Source: Pararge aegeria
Taxonomy: Eukaryota; Arthropoda; Insecta; Lepidoptera; Nymphalidae
NCBI RefSeq assembly: GCF_905163445.1
Contig: NC_053202.1
Span: forward strand, 2,046,001 to 2,110,000
Length of the DNA stretch: 64,000 bases
Direction of reading: 5' to 3'
Part shown: positions 42,470 to 52,613 of the stretch, piece by piece
Position numbering within the stretch: the stretch's first letter is position 1
Layout: the number at the start of each line of letters is the position of its first letter
Notes under the pieces: model-generated
Told to the model about the DNA's origin: nothing
Databases searched by the model: none
The model's input: the letters and a program-made list of their open reading frames with translations, nothing else
Position numbers and translations under genes: made by a program

Positions 42470-42585
42470 TCCACCAATCCGCACTGGGTCAGCGTGGTGG
42501 ACTACGGTCTTAACCCCCCTTCTCATTGTGGGGGGAGACCCGTGCTCTGTAGTGGGCCCGTAATGGGTTGCTGTGATGATGATAC
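42470..42585 (+). repeat. SINE-B 3' half
   Basis: GTCCACCAATCCGCACTGGG, CAGCGTGGTGGACTACGG and GGGGAGACCCGTGCTC; tail GATGATGAT. Confidence 0.88.
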
Positions 42586-42589
42586 AACT

Positions 42590-43257
42590 AAGCATTTTTT
42601 TTTAATTTTCCGTTGGCATCTTTGGCACAGTATAGATGTAATTACCTATATTTTCTGAGTCTACGTTGACGTTAGTGAAAACGGGAATCAACCTTCTAAC
42701 CTCCGAAGGCTAAAAACGAATTCGTAATAGTAATAAGAAACACTTCCAGCATGTAACCCAGCCGCAATCAGTTTAATACATCTCTCAGGCACAACAGAAA
42801 GGTAGCTCCCCCCCATCCCTCCCAGCGGGCGGCCATTGTACGGGCCAAATAAATGAACCGGGCCCCAGAATGCTTAATATTATAATTTGATATTTTAAAA
42901 CGGATAAAGATATTAAGAGTCACGCTTTAAAGTGTTTATTTAGCGCTCGGGACGATGTTGAGTTATGAAGATGTCGGGCTTTGTGTTGTGTTTTTTTTTT
43001 TTTTTTTTTTAAGATGTAGGATATGGGAACTTATTGCTGTACTGTAAAATAAAGCTTTCGGTAGCACAATGGAAAAGGTTTGCATGCATTTGTCACTATC
43101 TAAACTACATTTTTTAGACTAATTACATACACAATAAAAAAAACTTCGGCATTAATTATTATTGCTATAAGAAAAAAAAAATAGTTGCAAAATGGTTCAA
43201 AGTACACACGTGATACGCTGGTAACAAATTTGAAAGATGGAGTGAATCCTTTTTTAG
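42590..43257. other. Unassigned, with GC-rich island and poly(T)
   Basis: The stretch 42780-42870 (CCCCCCATCCCTCCCAGCGG) is unusually C/G-rich and single-copy here. A run of more than 20 T lies at 42989-43010. Confidence 0.35.
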
Positions 43258-43385
43258 CCTACCAACCTGTATTGTAGCAGCGTGGTGGGGTATTTGCTCT
43301 AAAAACGTCTTTACTATAAGAGAGGATGCCTAAGCCCAGCTGTGGGATGTTAATAGTGGGGAATTATGATGATGATGACGATGAT
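43258..43385 (+). repeat. SINE-D or RTE 3' tail
   Basis: CCAACCTGTATTGTAGCAGC, GTGGTGGGGTATTTGCTC and GCCTAAGCCCAGCTGTGGGA, then (GATGAT)n: a standard lepidopteran RTE-derived tail, mutated. Confidence 0.6.
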
Positions 43386-43721
43386 TCTCTGAGCACCCTT
43401 GAGATGTGTGATTTTTTTTTAAATAACCGTAAAAGTTTTATAAGCAGAGTTAGAACGTTTGTAAGAAATTCTGTCATTTTTGTAGCTACATATATCCTTG
43501 AAACTCGTATATGTGATTTAAATTTTTAAATAGGTAACCAAACGGGTAATAAGAAATTCAAGTTTTAATAAAAGATTTTTTTTTTTTTTGTTTTCGCTTA
43601 GTAATTAATACGCAATTAATAAGCAAAAACGCGTTGTAGTTTTTAAAAATTCCAACCTCTAAGGGTTAAAAGGGTAAAAAAATTATGGTAGACCTATCAC
43701 AGGCACTTATGAAGCGTTCAT
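43386..43721. other. Unassigned
   Basis: No recognised feature. Confidence 0.35.
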
Positions 43722-44085
43722 ACATCCCTATCCCTATCCCTACTTATATTATAAATGTGAATGTAAGTTTGTTTGTTACGCTTTCACGCAAATACTAATG
43801 AACCGATCATCATGAAACTTTGGAAACATATGCTTGGAGGAAATGGAAGTAATATAGGATACTTTTTATCCCGAAATTAAGCTCAGTTCCTTTGGGAGGG
43901 GTAATGAAAAAGTTTGACGATTTTACACCATAACTCCGACAACATATAACCGATTTAAATAATTATTTTTGTTCTATAGAGGTTATAATATGTGTTTAAT
44001 TTTGCCCAACTCTTGTAGTAGATCTGAATGTGGTTTGATATAGAGGACAGAACTCCTCAGCGGAGCAGCAAACCCCTCATTTAAG
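43722..44085 (-). repeat. E element, long copy
   Basis: Complement of 38528-38990: starts with CATCCCTATCCCTATCCCTA, then TTGTTTGTTACGCTTTCACG, ATCATCATGAAACTTTGG and AGAGGACAGAACTCCTCAGC. The head beyond 44085 is missing. Confidence 0.78.
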
Positions 44086-44091
44086 TTATAC

Positions 44092-44190
44092 TAAACCCAT
44101 ACCTCTATGGTTTCTACACGGTATCGTACCTAAACCCCCAACCGCGTGGCGGTTGGATGGTAACTAGCCACGGCCGAAGCCTCCCACCAG
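44092..44190 (-). repeat. SINE-C middle fragment
   Basis: CCCATACCTCTATGGTTTCT, TGGTAACTAGCCACGGCCGA and AGCCTCCCACCAGAC. Confidence 0.75.
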
Positions 44191-44200
44191 ACAACTAATA

Positions 44201-44388
44201 CGTTATACACACATCGCCATCTAGTCCCCAAAGTAAGCGTAGCTTGTGTTATGGGTACTAAGATAACTGGTGAATAATTTTATTAACAATATACATTAAT
44301 ACTTATAATATACATATACACAGCCAGACACTGAAAATAATTCATGTTCATCACACAAACATTTTCCAGCTGTGGGAATCGAACCCTC
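44201..44388 (-). repeat. SINE-A, head truncated
   Basis: Complete 3' part and the B box (plus-strand GGAATCGAACCC), stopping there; no A box. Confidence 0.88.
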
Positions 44389-44677
44389 TCTATGAAAACG
44401 AAGTTGTTGGCCTCCGCTATTTATCTATAAAACCCGTAACGTACCGTGTGTTATGCGTGGTGGATTTCATCACTTGTAGAGCACCGCAGTAAGGCTGTCA
44501 GTTAAAAAGGCTACCGTAACAACATCATTAGTATCGTTCGGCTATAAAGCCCGAATCACTACTAAGCCTTATTATATTAGGGTGGCCATAATTTACCTAC
44601 TACTGTGGACAGTAGCTTTTTGTGTCAGAGCTCGTCCGGGTCAGTGTCTACCGCCTAGGATTCATACAAAAAAAAAA
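44389..44677. other. Unassigned
   Basis: GGGTGGCCATAATTTACC and GCTCGTCCGGGTCAGTGTCT may be retroelement 3' UTR pieces; not confirmed. Confidence 0.3.
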
Positions 44678-44899
44678 TAGACTACGACAATAAACACATC
44701 GCCATGTAGCCCTAAAGTAACTGTAGCTTGTGTTATAGGTACTAAGATTACTGATGAATATTTTAATGAACAAAATACATAAATGCATAAATTAATATAA
44801 AGGCTCAGACGCTGAAAAACATTTTCCAGCTGTGGGAATCGAACTCACGGCCTTGGTATCAGAAAGCAGTGTCGCTGCCCACTGCGCCAGTTGGCCGTC
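44678..44899 (-). repeat. SINE-A
   Basis: Head GGCCAACTGGCGCAGTGGGC, B box GGTTCGATTCC with one change, and a 20-base deletion between CTGAAAAACATT and TTCCAGC. Confidence 0.9.
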
Positions 44900-45305
44900 A
44901 CTAAGAAGAAACTTCTTCTTTAGGTGCCTCTCCAACTAGTGAAGGTTGGCCGTCAGTTTTAGATAAGAAGAAACAGTCGAATACAATGTCACAACCAAAT
45001 ATGTTACAAAAAGCTTGTATTTACATATCAATAGCAGTACAGCTTTCTGAGACGGGGTAGTCCTACATTTACATGTTTTACACTACATTACAATTATGTA
45101 TTAAATAAATTAAAAAAAAATCCTAAAATGAACAAAACTCATGGCCACAGTACTGAAACTGCTTGAATAAACATCGTTAACAGTGATAGATATGCGTAGT
45201 TATGAAAATAAACCAAAAGATGTCTACTTAACGAGTTACCATATCACGCTGAACGATCGCCTGCGTGTCCCGACCTGTTTGTTATACACTGCGTAATTTC
45301 TGTGA
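44900..45305. other. Unassigned
   Basis: Begins with a small palindrome AAGAAGAAACTTCTTCTT at about 44905; otherwise nothing recognised. Confidence 0.35.
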
Positions 45306-45597
45306 AGCGGTGATAGCCTAGTGGGTAGGACCTCGACTTACCTTTCGGGGGGCCAAGTTTGAATCCCAGCACGCACCTCTAACTTTTCTAAGTTATGTTC
45401 GTTTTAAGCAATTAAAAAAATATCACTTGCTTTGATGGTGAAGGGAAACATCGTGAGGAAACCTGCATGCCTGAGAGTTCTGCATAATGTTCTCAAAGGT
45501 GTGTGGAGTCCACCAATCCGCACTGGGCCAGCGCGGCGGTTAATTTTAACCCCTTCTTATTGTGGGAGGAGATACGGTAATGGGTTGATATGATGAA
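45306..45597 (+). repeat. SINE-B, full length
   Basis: GCGGTGATAGCCTAGTGGGT (A box), CAAGTTTGAATCCC (B box), CGTGAGGAAACCTGCATGCC, CACTGGGCCAGCGCGGCGG, and a short deletion before the GGTTGATATGATG tail. Confidence 0.92.
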
Positions 45598-46255
45598 TTT
45601 CAGAAAACGCATTAAGCTTCTGTATTTAGTGTATGATCTTACTCTGGTTACATTTAAATTTGACAATTTCTACTAATCTATTGTCTATAAGTAGTCATAA
45701 TGTCTTAAAATAGAAACTAACTCAACACAAATAACTCAATGCCTCAAAATATCATTAGATTTAATTTGTTATTTTGTTATCATCATAATTATCATTGAAA
45801 GTTAAAATAACTACAAAATATGCGTGCAGTACAAAATGCATTTACTATTTGTCTCACCCATTTGCCCAAATAAAGCATATTTTTTATTACCAGGAGAGCG
45901 TACTTGAAAGTCAAATAAACAAGTGGGTTGAGCTGGTAACTTTGTTTTATTTTTTATAAATGGCTTATAATTGCTTATTTTTATAAATGCTTAAATATTT
46001 GCGATAGTTTCATCATATAAAGCGCGCAATGGAAAGCTACAAAATCTTTTATATCGTGAACGATTTAAGATGATGTATTCTTTAGTGGGGGGTTCGGGAA
46101 GATGCCCTGCTGTGACGTAATATTTCTGAGTGTCTCCTTTTCTGTCAGGAGGAATGTTGTTGGTGTCTCTTTCACACATACAAACAGTTTAGCGCTGTGA
46201 TTGTTTGTTGGGCTTAAGAACTTTCCAGAACGGGCAGAAAATATATTTAATATTG
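45598..46255. other. Unassigned
   Basis: The 91-codon minus-strand open frame over 46065-46340 has no motif I can name. TTTCACACATACAAAC is ordinary AT-rich DNA. Confidence 0.35.
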
Positions 46256-46330
46256 ACGACCTAACTGGCGTAGTGGTAATTGCTGCGGTCGGTCTTTTAA
46301 TTAGCAGTTCCCGGGTACGATGGCATCTCG
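46256..46330 (+). repeat. tRNA-like SINE head
   Basis: CTAACTGGCGTAGTGGTAAT (A-box-like) and CCCGGGTACGATGGC (degenerate B box) at tRNA-like spacing. No acceptor pairing, so it is not a tRNA gene. Confidence 0.45.
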
Positions 46331-46459
46331 GACCTCCCATTTATAAGTCCGGAGTATCTACTCAGCACTGCACAAGAGTTCGTCAAAATTTCTTATACAT
46401 TTTAAAAACTTGTGTCTGATATTAAGTATACCCTGGATACTAAGAGTAGTTCTCCTAAT

Positions 46460-46848
46460 ACGGGGGTTATATATATAAAAGTGTTGGAACCCTCTCTGAA
46501 GATGTACAAGCCATTGATGATTGGCTTATGAATAAATGTATTAATATACTTGTATTGCACACCACAAAAATTAAGTACGTAAAAAAACAACGTAACGACC
46601 AATGTTCCAAATTTTAATGACAAGATTGCTTGGAAGCATCCGGCTCCACTTTCATCTCACACAAGATAGAAAAATAAATGTAAAATGTAAACAGTCGATG
46701 TTGGAAAAGAGCAACTGCTGAGTTTCTTGCCGGGTTCTTCTCGTTACAATCTGCCTTCCGAACCGGTGGTAGATTCACTACAAATTGATAGACGTTTCAA
46801 AGTGCTTATATAAGGCCTACACTAAATAAATGAATTCAGAATTTTGAA
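46460..46848 (+). pseudogene. LINE-P with internal RT deletion
   Basis: 46460-46617 in one frame reads SVGTLSEDVQAIDDWLMNKC and INILV, resembling the RT region after the catalytic palm. At 46618 it joins, out of frame, the RT end NDKIAWKHPAPLSSHTR and its stop, followed by the usual 3' UTR and tail. A deletion therefore removed most of the RT thumb. The first segment's assignment is less certain than the second. Confidence 0.7.
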
Positions 46849-46915
46849 AATATACAATTTGGCGGCCTTATCACTTCATAGCGTTTTATCCAGGCAGCCA
46901 ATGGCGAAAAAACAA
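46849..46915 (-). repeat. LINE-R 3' UTR core
   Basis: TACAATTTGGCGGCCTTATC and ATCCAGGCAGCCAATGGC; the stem is mismatched here. Confidence 0.7.
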
Positions 46916-46934
46916 ATAGAGAAAAAAGGATTTT

Positions 46935-47175
46935 ATATAATATGATTGGCACGGTGGCACACAGCACGGCTAGCCAATTATCTCCGGAGAAAGCATAAAA
47001 AATTATCTTCTCCCACAGCTTCGTCAACTCTCCGAGCACTGACGCACATGTGGAAATATTATCCAAATATCCAAATAATATATGTGTAATAATATACAGG
47101 GATAAACTTGTCCTATTCCATGTTCCCAGACGTTAATTATACCCCCTGACAAGGGGATTTAATTAACATGCGGGA
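46935..47175 (+). repeat. HP element
   Basis: CCAATTATCTCCGGAGAAAG left end, CTTCTCCCACAGCTTCGTC, AATATATGTGTAATAATATA, and a right hairpin ATTATACCCCCTGACAAGGG continuing GATTTAATT. The termini are roughly inverted copies of each other. Confidence 0.65.
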
Positions 47176-47390
47176 ACACATTTTCTTTATTTTTTTACGA
47201 GTAGACGGTTTTAGCATCCGGTTAAATAGAAGTGGTTTTTGTGGTGGTAATAAAATATTATTTTACCAAAAACTTAATGTTTTCAATCAAAAGTTAAATA
47301 TGAAATTTAAAAAAAAAGACTTTTTTTTCCTTTTCCCACCTAGAAAATATCTCATACTCAGTAGTGGGCACCAAGAAATACTCAGTAGTT

Positions 47391-47515
47391 GTACACCAAA
47401 GAAAAAAAAGTAGTTACAAAGACAATAAATACATATAAAGAGAGTACAATTTGGTGGCCTTATCGCTACATAGCGATTTCTTCCAGGCAACCAATGGCGT
47501 AAAAGGAAAAAACAT
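47391..47515 (-). repeat. LINE-R 3' end
   Basis: GTACACCAAAGAAAAAAAAG, GGTGGCCTTATCGCTACATA and GCGATTTCTTCCAGGCAACC; the ATCGCTA/TAGCGAT stem is intact. Confidence 0.8.
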
Positions 47516-47639
47516 AGAAAAGAGGTAGGTGGTGTGGTGGTAAAATTATACAAATATAAAAATAAAATATTTATTTATTTATTTTTTTATAGCCTTTTTA
47601 ACAATCTTATCTTACTGATTATTTACTTATTGAGACACC

Positions 47640-48010
47640 GGTTACGCTTGATTGTTTTGCTTTGCATAGGCCTCCCCCAGGTTTTTCCATGCTTCGCGAT
47701 CATGGGTTTTTCTTGTCCACAGAGGTCCTGCTGTCGCTCTCAAGTCATCTTCCCACCTTCGGAATGGTCTTCCCCTTCTTCTCTTACCGTCTCTAGGATA
47801 CCATTCTGTTATATCTTTAGCCCAATTTTCTTTATTCCTTCTCATTAAATGACCAACCCACTTCCATTTAAGTTTTTTAATGGTGTACGTTATGTCTGTT
47901 ATATTTGTTTTTCCTCTTATATGCCTAAGTTTTATTTTATCCTGTCTTTTTACTCCTATCATGCTTCTTTCGATATTATGTTGTTGTTGTAAATAAAATA
48001 TATCTATGTA
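47640..48010 (-). pseudogene. RTE-clade ORF2 C-terminus
   Basis: Minus-strand frame with QQHNIERSMIGVKRQDKIKL, KKLKWKWVGHLMRRNKENWA, DITEWYPRDGKRRRGRPFRR, WEDDLRATAGPLWTRKTHDR and AWKNLGEAYAKQ: the conserved C-terminal block of RTE/BovB-type ORF2, downstream of the RT domain. It is open over about 110 codons with no lesion, but everything upstream is missing and replaced by an (AT)n run. The open frame's N-terminal YIYIYI stretch is microsatellite, not protein. Confidence 0.88.
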
Positions 48011-48052
48011 TATATATATACAGATATATATATATATATATATATAAATATA
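48005..48052. repeat. (AT)n microsatellite
   Basis: TATGTATATATATATACAGA followed by a pure (TA)n run. Confidence 0.9.
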
Positions 48053-48367
48053 ACTATCATGATAGGATATTTGATGGTTGCCGTTCTTCACATACTCAAA
48101 GAGCTCGATTAAAGAGTAGGTATAACAATAGACTTACATACTCTGTAATCTAGAAACTAGATTTTTCTTCTACGTAATAGGGATAATTCCGTCAGCTCTA
48201 TACATCGCTCGGTCTATGGTCCAATGATTGCGCCTCGCGTGTGAACACCGCGGTGCACAATTAATTACCCTCGCGCCGCAACGTCGGATAATTTACTGTC
48301 TATTGATACGTATTACGATTAATCGTGCTCGTGGACTTTGATTTTTAAGCTGTTAAAGTATTACCTT
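48053..48367. other. Unassigned, GC-richer at 48180-48330
   Basis: TTGCGCCTCGCGTGTGAACA and CCTCGCGCCGCAACGTCGG stand out from the AT-rich surroundings; single copy here. Confidence 0.35.
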
Positions 48368-48369
48368 TT

Positions 48370-48657
48370 TTTTACTCTACTACAGGTTAGTACTTGACTT
48401 CAATCTCACCTGGCGGTAAGTGATGATGCAGGGAGTATGGTCAGTGGCGTGCATAGAGGGCATGCAATAGATATAAAACGAAAAAAAACTCCAGTATGAG
48501 CTATAAAAAAACTTAAGGATAGGCATTGTAAGAGTTATAAAAAGCCTACCCTCAAGTATTTATAACACATACTGGAGATTTTCTTCATTTTATATCATCT
48601 GCATACCCTGTGCATACCCTCTATGCACGCCACTGAGTATGGTAGTTATACCCCTAA
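48370..48657 (-). repeat. SINE-C split by hAT-1
   Basis: 48370-48441 carries the 3' end (CTACTACAGGTTAGTACTTG, AATCTCACCTGGCGGTAAG). The family resumes at 48644 (AGTTATACCCCTA) after the hAT-1 insertion. Confidence 0.82.
48442..48635. mobile_element. hAT-1 non-autonomous element
   Basis: Reference copy of 194 bp. The termini CAGTGGCGTGCATAGAGGG and its inverted complement extend inward to arms of about 60 bp (CTCCAGTATG on both sides). Target duplication AGTATGGT at 48434-48441 and 48636-48643 is perfect. An 8-bp duplication with CAG...CTG ends defines the hAT superfamily. The centre also pairs (AACTTAAGGATAGGC), so the whole folds on itself. No transposase. Confidence 0.93.
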
Positions 48658-48770
48658 AGGGGGTATGGGTTAAATATAACTGCCAAATTCCCTAACATGC
48701 TAGCCCGCTGCCATCTTAGACTGCATCAAGCAGATATTGCAGTCGAGGGCTAACTTGTAGTACAAAAAAG
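48657..48770 (+). repeat. SINE-C, head-to-head with the previous copy
   Basis: GGGTATGGGTTAAATATAAC, TTCCCTAACATGCTAGCCCG, CCATCTTAGACTGCATC and TCGAGGGCTAACTTGTAGTA. The junction ACCCCTAAAGGGGGT is palindromic. Confidence 0.75.
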
Positions 48771-49032
48771 AAAAAAGCCTACTATATGTAATTATATTCT
48801 TGTCAAACTTTTTATTATGTATTGGCGAACAATAAAGTGTAATAATAAATAAATTTTTTTTTTATAAATTAACCTAGATTTTAATTGTTTATATGTTTTC
48901 ATTACTCCTCTTCTTTTTTATAATTCTTATTGTTTATTATTGTGTTTGTGGTTAAAAAAACAAACGATTATATTTAGCAAAATTTTTTAAAACGCCCGCC
49001 GGGTGGCATGGCCGTAATCATGACGTCACAGG
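48771..49032. other. Retroelement tail and unassigned DNA
   Basis: GGCGAACAATAAAGTGTAAT resembles a LINE 3' terminus; AAACGCCCGCCGGGTGGCAT at 48991 starts a block that continues after the next hAT-1. Confidence 0.35.
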
Positions 49033-49237
49033 CAGTGGCGTGCATTGAGGGTATGCACAGGGTATGCAGATGATACAAAATAAAGAAATTCTCTAGTATA
49101 AGTTATAAAAAAACTTAAGTATAGGCATTGTTCGAGTTATAAAAAGCCTACCCTCAATTATTTATAACTCATACTGGAGATTTTCTTCATTTTATATCAT
49201 CTTCATAACCTGTGCATACCCTCTATGCACGCCACTG
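49033..49237. mobile_element. hAT-1 non-autonomous element
   Basis: 205 bp with the same termini as 48442. Flanks GTCACAGG (49025-49032) and GTCACACG (49238-49245) match at seven of eight positions: a slightly decayed target duplication. Confidence 0.9.
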
Positions 49238-49677
49238 GTCACACGCAAATTCGAGCTTTATCTTCCTGGTGCCATGGCTAAAGCTTAACAATTTTGGAAT
49301 CACAAAATACTTGATATGAGCAGAGATTTTCGAAGTTCAAGCGGTACAAAATCATATTTATATAGACGTGACGTCATCATTTTGAATACGGCGTTTCACC
49401 TGTCATGGCGGATTGCTAGATTTTGCATCTTTATTTTTGGAAAATATAACTGCAAAGTATAGCAGTTCTAGAAATAGAATAATACAAATCTCACTTGAAT
49501 ATAAAATAAGTTTTTCTTAATACATGTATCATCGTATAAATAATATATTTTAGCGTTTCTTTGTGACTTTAATCATGCCTATATAGCCCCAGCGTTTGTG
49601 CCCATGTCTGCTTTTGCCAATGTATCGGTCACTGACAAAAAACTTCTTTTTTTTTAAATTGTGTTAGCGGGATTTAT
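49238..49677. other. Unassigned
   Basis: TATAGACGTGACGTCATCAT contains a CRE-like TGACGTCA (49368). ATGACGTCACAG also precedes the hAT-1 copy, so the block may be a larger element that hAT-1 entered. Confidence 0.35.
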
Positions 49678-49845
49678 GAATGAATGAATGAATGAATACA
49701 CTTTTATTGTACACCACAGAGATACAGAACAAAATTTACAGAGATACAAATACGCACAATAAGCACACTAACAGCACAATAAGGTAGAACGTACAATTTA
49801 GCGATCTAAATAGCGATCTCTTCCAGGCAACCGAAGGCATACAAA
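49678..49845 (-). repeat. LINE-R 3' end
   Basis: (TGAA)n tail, CACTTTTATTGTACACC, ACAATTTAGCGATCTAAATA and GCGATCTCTTCCAGGCAACC. Confidence 0.8.
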
Positions 49846-49860
49846 ATTGAATAAAATTAT

Positions 49861-50021
49861 GACATAAAATGAAGAAAATCTCCTGTACGAGTTATAAAAA
49901 ACTTAAGTCTGGGCATTGTAAGAGTTTTAAAAAGCCTATTCTCATGTATTTATAACTCTTTTCTGGAGATTTTCTTCATTTTATATCATCTGCGTACCCT
50001 GTGCATACCCTCTATGCACTG
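49861..50021. mobile_element. hAT-1 element, ends eroded
   Basis: Starts inside the left arm (ACATAAAATGAAGAAAATCT) and ends CCCTCTATGCACTG, where five terminal bases are missing. The interior matches the other two copies. Confidence 0.87.
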
Positions 50022-50171
50022 AGCGGGAATACGAGCAAGTGGGACAGATGCAACACTAAACCAAGCGGGTTTTTAAGGATTTTTTTTGTATCCGCTTTTT
50101 GGGTTACCCCAAATTATACTTTGTTTTGAGGCTTTAGTGGTACGAACTTCTGCTTTACTCCTTCATCGTTT
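50022..50171. other. Unassigned
   Basis: Nothing recognised. Confidence 0.35.
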
Positions 50172-50445
50172 AATAATAATAATAAATAAATAAATATACT
50201 ACGACAATACACACATCGCCATCTAGCCCCAAAGTAAGCGTAGCTTGTGTTATGGGTACTAAGATAGCTGTTGAATATTTTTATGAATATAATACATAAA
50301 TACTTATATTATACCTACATATAAACACCCAGACACTGAAAAACATTCATACTCATCACACTAACATTTTCCAGTTGTGGGAATCGAACCCACGGCCTTG
50401 GACTCAGAAAGCAGGGTCGCTGCAAACTGCGCCAATCGGCCGTCT
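50172..50445 (-). repeat. SINE-A, full length
   Basis: Complete from the A-box head (GACGGCCGATTGGCGCAG) through a perfect B box to an (ATTT)n tail. TAATAAT occurs on both sides, a probable target duplication, although the AT-rich left side makes this ambiguous. Confidence 0.93.
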
Positions 50446-50518
50446 AATAATCCTTCTTCTGTATCTAGTGACTATGACCCATCTACACTATTATATAACA
50501 GAATCCAAAAAAACAAGT

Positions 50519-50637
50519 GTTATTTAAATTGCTTAAAACGCACATAACTTAGAAAAGTTAGAGTTGCGTGCCGGGATTCGAACTCGGCACCCGAAAGTTA
50601 AGCCGAAGGGCTGACCACTGGGCTATCATCGCTTACG
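50519..50637 (-). repeat. SINE-B head
   Basis: TTAAATTGCTTAAAACGCAC, GCGTGCCGGGATTCGAACTC and CACTGGGCTATCATCGC. Confidence 0.85.
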
Positions 50638-50897
50638 GCAATAACATAAATGATTTCTGAAAATACAAACAGACAGTGGAAATTATTGCCGCCGATAAGA
50701 GAGGCTTAAAACCAACAATTAGTGGTGTGCTGTTCCTAAAGTGATGGTCGATTATTTAGCGGCATAAATTATTGGGAATGAGCGCCACGCCCCGCCCGCC
50801 TTTGGCTATCCTAGGGATGTGCTTGTGTCTTGTCGATAAAGTCCTGACTTACCTCACCTAACTAATATTCTAAATGCGAAAGTCGCCTTATTAATGA
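50638..50897. other. Unassigned, GC-richer near 50780
   Basis: GAGCGCCACGCCCCGCCCGC is notable; no copy elsewhere here. Confidence 0.35.
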
Positions 50898-51105
50898 ACT
50901 AGCGGTTCCCTTTTCTGCGTTTATAACGGTTATTTGCAAATCCCATGGGAACCGTTTGTTTTCCTGGGATATAAGGTAGCCCATGTTACTTTGCGTCGTT
51001 TCAACGAACTCCAATAATCAAATTGATTGGATGCTTAGTTAGGACGTAAAGAAAGAACAAACAAACAATCTAACTAACATTATTTCGCATAATATTAGCA
51101 AAGAT
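50898..51105 (+). repeat. E element
   Basis: AACTAGCGGTTCCCTTTTCT, GCAAATCCCATGGGAACCG, GGATATAAGGTAGCCCATGT and AACAAACAAACAATC, ending CGCATAATATTAGCAAAGAT. Confidence 0.65.
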
Positions 51106-51138
51106 TATCTAATGATGCACGGGAATTATGAAATAAAA

Positions 51139-51330
51139 TAATATACTACGACAGTACACATATCGCCACTATTCTCAACGTAAGCGCTTGTGTTTTAGGT
51201 ACTAAGATGGCTGACATTTATTATGAATGATATACACATATACTTATAAAATACAGATAAACACCCAGACACTGAAAAACACTCAAGTTCATCACACAAG
51301 CATTTTCCAATGTGAAACCGAAAACCTAAT
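51139..51330 (-). repeat. SINE-A, head truncated
   Basis: TACTACGACAGTACACATAT to CACAAGCATTTTCCAATGTG; divergent and without A or B boxes. Confidence 0.82.
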
Positions 51331-51334
51331 AGTT

Positions 51335-51620
51335 ATTGAGGAAACCACTGCCATAGTTTTTACTGAAAGAAATCAGATACAGCCCTAACATCACATGCAA
51401 AATTTATAAGTTACATGTAGCGTAACTATGTCATAGGTACTATGCACGTGTCGGCCTTTTCATAAGTAAACACTTGGAATGTTTGAAATCGGAATAATAT
51501 ATCGGAAAAGAAGCATTCTTTTGATTTAATATTTTTACATAATGATTCTTTATGAAATATACTTATGCATCCTTCAATATTATTTCCTAGTTATATTAAA
51601 TGTTGTAAATAGCAAAATAA
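51335..51620 (+). repeat. Dispersed repeat J, second copy
   Basis: CACTGCCATAGTTTTTACTG, AGATACAGCCCTAACATCAC, TACTATGCACGTGTCGGCC, then TTTATGAAATATACTTATGC. Collinear with 31785-32200 with internal deletions. Confidence 0.65.
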
Positions 51621-52384
51621 ATTGGAGTTGCCAAAATATTGTCGATATTTTCCCACCACTAGCTCTCGGTAACGAGGCAGCATCATCTGATGCTTTCGAG
51701 TGATTAAACGTTATTATATAAAGTAAATTCAATAATGGTTTCGCGCTAGCTTAATGTTTGCTGATTCAAAAACTGCTTTTTCACATTCAAAATAAAACTC
51801 TGTCGAAACCTAATAGAGTTAAAATTTGAATGCCATATACAGCGAGGAATTTCGGTACCACCAATTTTACATTTGCGTACACAATGATTCTTATTATTCA
51901 GTAATTGAGGTTGTGTTTTGTTTGTAACTGTGTGTATGTTATGTTGGTTTTAGGGTAATTTCACGAAATGTTGGCAGTGTGCGCAAATTACCGATGTAAA
52001 GGGTAATTGTTAAGGGAACCATCGTATTTATAATGTGTTTTCTGCATGATATAATGAGGTGGACCGGAGTTTAATGACAGCTGAATTTATTGCTATATAT
52101 TTTATGATCGTTCTGGGCGCTTGGTTGTCTCTGGTGATTGCAGGTTTGAGTTTTCATTGTTAATACTTGTATTAATGGAGTGCTTTTCTTTATAATTTAG
52201 CTCCTGCCTCCCGGGAATAAAAGGGGGTCGCTTTTATTTTAAGTATATAACTGGCTTCTAGTATTTGATTTGGTGTAACACTAATAGTCGTGAGGTTTTC
52301 TTTGACTTTTAATTGGTGTGTTTTGTGTTAACTTTTTTTTAGTGAACAAGAATTTTTTTTTAAATCCACAGTAAGTTAGCTGAG
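51621..52384. other. Unassigned
   Basis: About 760 bp with no recognised repeat or gene; ordinary AT-rich DNA. Confidence 0.35.
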
Positions 52385-52602
52385 GTGTTGATGGCCAAGA
52401 AGTTAAGACATCGGCTTCACTTACGGGGCGCGGGGTTCGGATTCCATCCTCAAACTTTTCTAATGTATGTAATTTAAATACCACTTGTGAAGGATCAATT
52501 CAACGGTGAAAGAAAATATCGTAAGGAAACCTGCATGTTTCAGATTTCTCATGTTGGGTGACCCGTGCAGTGGGCAGATAATTGGTGGAAATGATAATGA
52601 TG
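52385..52602 (+). repeat. SINE-B, divergent, with head
   Basis: GGTGTTGATGGCCAAGAAGT (A-box region) and GGGGTTCGGATTCCATCC (B-box region), GGAAACCTGCATG, and an abbreviated 3' part ending GATAATGATGG. Confidence 0.7.
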
Positions 52603-52613
52603 GCGAGAAATAT

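Noticed and set aside
47168..48091. Frames of about 80-105 codons around the RTE fragment (47168, 47534)
   Set aside because: They are on the opposite strand to, or outside, the RTE C-terminal frame and consist of AT-rich or antisense sequence.
49366..49376. CRE-like TGACGTCA as a host regulatory site
   Set aside because: The same motif occurs in ATGACGTCACAG at 49020 in what may be one larger repeat, and there is no gene nearby.
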